Source of the DNA: Prolixibacteraceae bacterium
GTDB taxonomy: Bacteria; Bacteroidota; Bacteroidia; Bacteroidales; Prolixibacteraceae
Assembly (NCBI GenBank): GCA_027858145.1
Contig: JAQIDF010000293.1
Span: forward strand, 1 to 8,872
DNA: 8,872 bases
Direction: 5' to 3'
The position numbers and the translations under genes were made by a program. Positions within the stretch are counted from its first letter, which is position 1, and the number at the start of each line of letters is the position of its first letter. Shown piece after piece: positions 7,886 through 8,872 of this stretch. The notes beneath the pieces are model-generated. The model worked only from the letters and a program-made list of their open reading frames with translations. It had not been told where the DNA came from and did no database searches.

Positions 7886-7925
7886 GGCTGAGGTTAAGGT
7901 TGAGGCTAAGGTTGAGGCTGAGGTT
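7884..7925 (+). repeat. Seven tandem degenerate hexamers, [AG]AGG[CT]T, overlapping the GH16 stop codon
   Basis: Seven hexamers run without interruption: aaggct, gaggtt, aaggtt, gaggct, aaggtt, gaggct, gaggtt. Every unit fits RAGGYT. The variation is confined to position 1 (A or G) and position 5 (C or T). The first two bases are the AA of the GH16 TAA stop at 7883-7885. The array is purine-rich on the coding strand. It opens a 223-base gap before the GH5 gene. That gap otherwise holds no gene I can support, no clear terminator, and a second repeat at 8040-8074. Function unknown. Confidence 0.8.
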
Positions 7926-8039
7926 TCAAGTAACTTGCCAACTGAAAATAGAAATGTACAAACGCACGGTCGTGGTTCTCAACTAACAACATACGCATTA
8001 TTCCGGGACATCTAAGGTCAGCGGGCAAACCGAAATGAA

Positions 8040-8074
8040 ACCGACAACTGACAACCGACTATCAACAATCGAAA
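8040..8074 (+). repeat. Degenerate heptamer repeat, about five units, upstream of GH5
   Basis: The sequence can be divided into consecutive seven-base units: accgaca, actgaca, accgact, atcaaca, atcgaaa. The first three differ at one position each from ACCGACA; the last two are more worn. It lies 34 bases before the GH5 start codon. Similar CAACTGA-like short repeats are, from general familiarity, common between genes in Bacteroidota, so this may be neutral repeat decay rather than a control site. Confidence 0.45.
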
Positions 8075-8108
8075 TCCTAATGACCAATGACTTATAAACT
8101 AATGTAAA

Positions 8109-8872
8109 ATGAAAACATTAAAATATCTTATACTCTTATTATTCACTTTTTTCTTATCTCACAATGCACTTGCCCAAGGCTTTCTGCATGCTGATGGACA
8201 AAAAATTGTAAACGGCAACAATGAAGAAGTTATTCTTCGTGGTATTGGCACCGGCAACTGGATGCTACAGGAAGGCTACATGATGCAAACAGCCGACATT
8301 GGCGGAACGCAGCATGAGTTTCGCAAACGGCTTGTAGAAACCATAGGTGAGGCAAAAACCGATAGTTTTTACAATGCATGGTTGCAGTATCATTTTACAC
8401 GCACCGATGTCGATTCGATGAAATCGTGGGGCTACAACACCGTTCGTGTAGCAATGCATTACAAGTGGTTTACTCCGCCTATTGAAGATGAGCCTGTTGA
8501 GGGTGAAGTCACCTGGATTGATAAAGGTTTTGTAATGCTCGACTCCTTGCTTGACTGGTGTGCCGACAACCAAATGTACCTTATTCTTGACCTGCATGGT
8601 GCTCCCGGCGGACAAGGGAAAGATTCGAATATCTCGGATTACGACCCGTCAAAACCATCTTTATGGGAAAGTGAGCTGAATCGTGATAAAACGGTTGCAC
8701 TTTGGCGAAAACTAGCAGAGCGATATGCTGATGAGCCATGGATGGGCGGTTACGACCTGATAAACGAAACCAACTGGGAGTTTTCGGAAGCTAATAACGC
8801 CCCGCTTCGCAGGTTGTACAACAGGATAACTGAAGCCATTCGCGAAGTTGATACAAACCATATCATTTATAT
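8109..8872 (+). CDS. GH5-family secreted glycanase, N-terminal part (3' end outside window)
   Basis: The frame opens at ATG 8109 behind an A/T-rich TAAA leader and stays open to the window end, giving 254 complete codons. It starts with an ordinary signal peptide, with cleavage probably after ALA at residue 22, and no lipid-anchor cysteine. It should therefore be periplasmic or secreted. GH5 features in order: VILRGIGTGNW near residues 41-51, NTVRVAMHY with the conserved Arg113, LILDLHGAPGG with His163, and YDLINETNW with Asn219 and the acid/base Glu220. The catalytic nucleophile glutamate should lie further on and cannot be checked. The DLHGAPGGQG block resembles exo-beta-1,3-glucanase-like GH5 members. 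From memory, subfamily 46 of GH5 occurs in marine laminarin loci and would suit this setting, but the subfamily is inferred. Other GH5 activities on beta-glucans, such as endo-beta-1,4 or beta-1,6, remain possible. It follows the GH16 gene by 223 bases. Confidence 0.88.
   Translation, partial: MKTLKYLILLLFTFFLSHNALAQGFLHADGQKIVNGNNEEVILRGIGTGNWMLQEGYMMQTADIGGTQHEFRKRLVETIGEAKTDSFYNAWLQYHFTRTDVDSMKSWGYNTVRVAMHYKWFTPPIEDEPVEGEVTWIDKGFVMLDSLLDWCADNQMYLILDLHGAPGGQGKDSNISDYDPSKPSLWESELNRDKTVALWRKLAERYADEPWMGGYDLINETNWEFSEANNAPLRRLYNRITEAIREVDTNHIIY

Noticed and set aside
8035..8097. 20-codon open frame just before GH5 (leader-peptide candidate)
   Set aside because: It is largely built from the heptamer repeat, has no ribosome binding site or attenuator-like codon run, and this length is expected by chance.
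8265..8615. Open frame of 116 codons on the - strand inside GH5
   Set aside because: The + strand frame carries a signal peptide and GH5 motifs throughout, so this is its shadow.
1..8872. CRISPR arrays, tRNA or rRNA genes, insertion sequences
   Set aside because: I saw no regularly spaced long repeats, cloverleaf-like sequence, transposase motifs or terminal inverted repeats; the gaps are too short for most of these.

Overview
This window is part of a polysaccharide utilisation locus (PUL) from a member of the Bacteroidota. Six genes lie on the + strand with no convincing gene on the other strand. A SusC-like TonB-dependent transporter is followed by a SusD-like lipoprotein, a combination specific to this phylum. 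Four consecutive proteins carry lipoprotein signal peptides. Most start codons sit behind A/T-rich leaders rather than Shine-Dalgarno sites. The class or genus cannot be fixed from the sequence. The degenerate intergenic repeats and moderate GC suggest a marine or sediment Bacteroidales/Marinilabiliales or flavobacterial type, but this is a guess.

Layout: 1-1491 is the C-terminal half of the SusC-like porin (its start is outside the window). 1513-3036 is the SusD-like glycan-binding lipoprotein. 3063-4523 is a PKD-containing, probably surface glycan-binding lipoprotein (SGBP). These three are packed 21 and 26 bases apart and form the binding and import module. A 167-base gap with a nested hairpin and T-tract follows. 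Then come the enzymes: a GH3 beta-glucosidase lipoprotein (4691-6952), a GH16 endo-beta-1,3-glucanase (laminarinase-type) lipoprotein (7082-7885), and a GH5 glycanase cut off by the window end (8109 onward). The enzyme genes are separated by gaps of 129 and 223 bases that hold hairpins and short degenerate repeats.

How they may work together: the GH16 enzyme, which has acidic residues just after its lipid-anchor cysteine, would cut a beta-1,3-linked glucan such as laminarin or a mixed-linkage beta-glucan at the cell surface. SusD and the SGBP would hold the fragments and the SusC channel would import them. The GH3 exo-enzyme (a lipoprotein without that acidic export tag) and the GH5 enzyme (an ordinary signal peptide) would finish the job in the periplasm, releasing glucose. 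The GH16 plus GH3 pair makes beta-glucan the best substrate guess, but no substrate is proven by sequence alone.

The gene content is a recognisable PUL type rather than a wholly new system. The least explained parts are the three-part SGBP and the intergenic structures: two hairpins each placed before an enzyme gene, a perfect Shine-Dalgarno site that is unusual for this phylum, a hexamer repeat that starts inside a stop codon, a heptamer repeat, and short motifs shared between two gaps.
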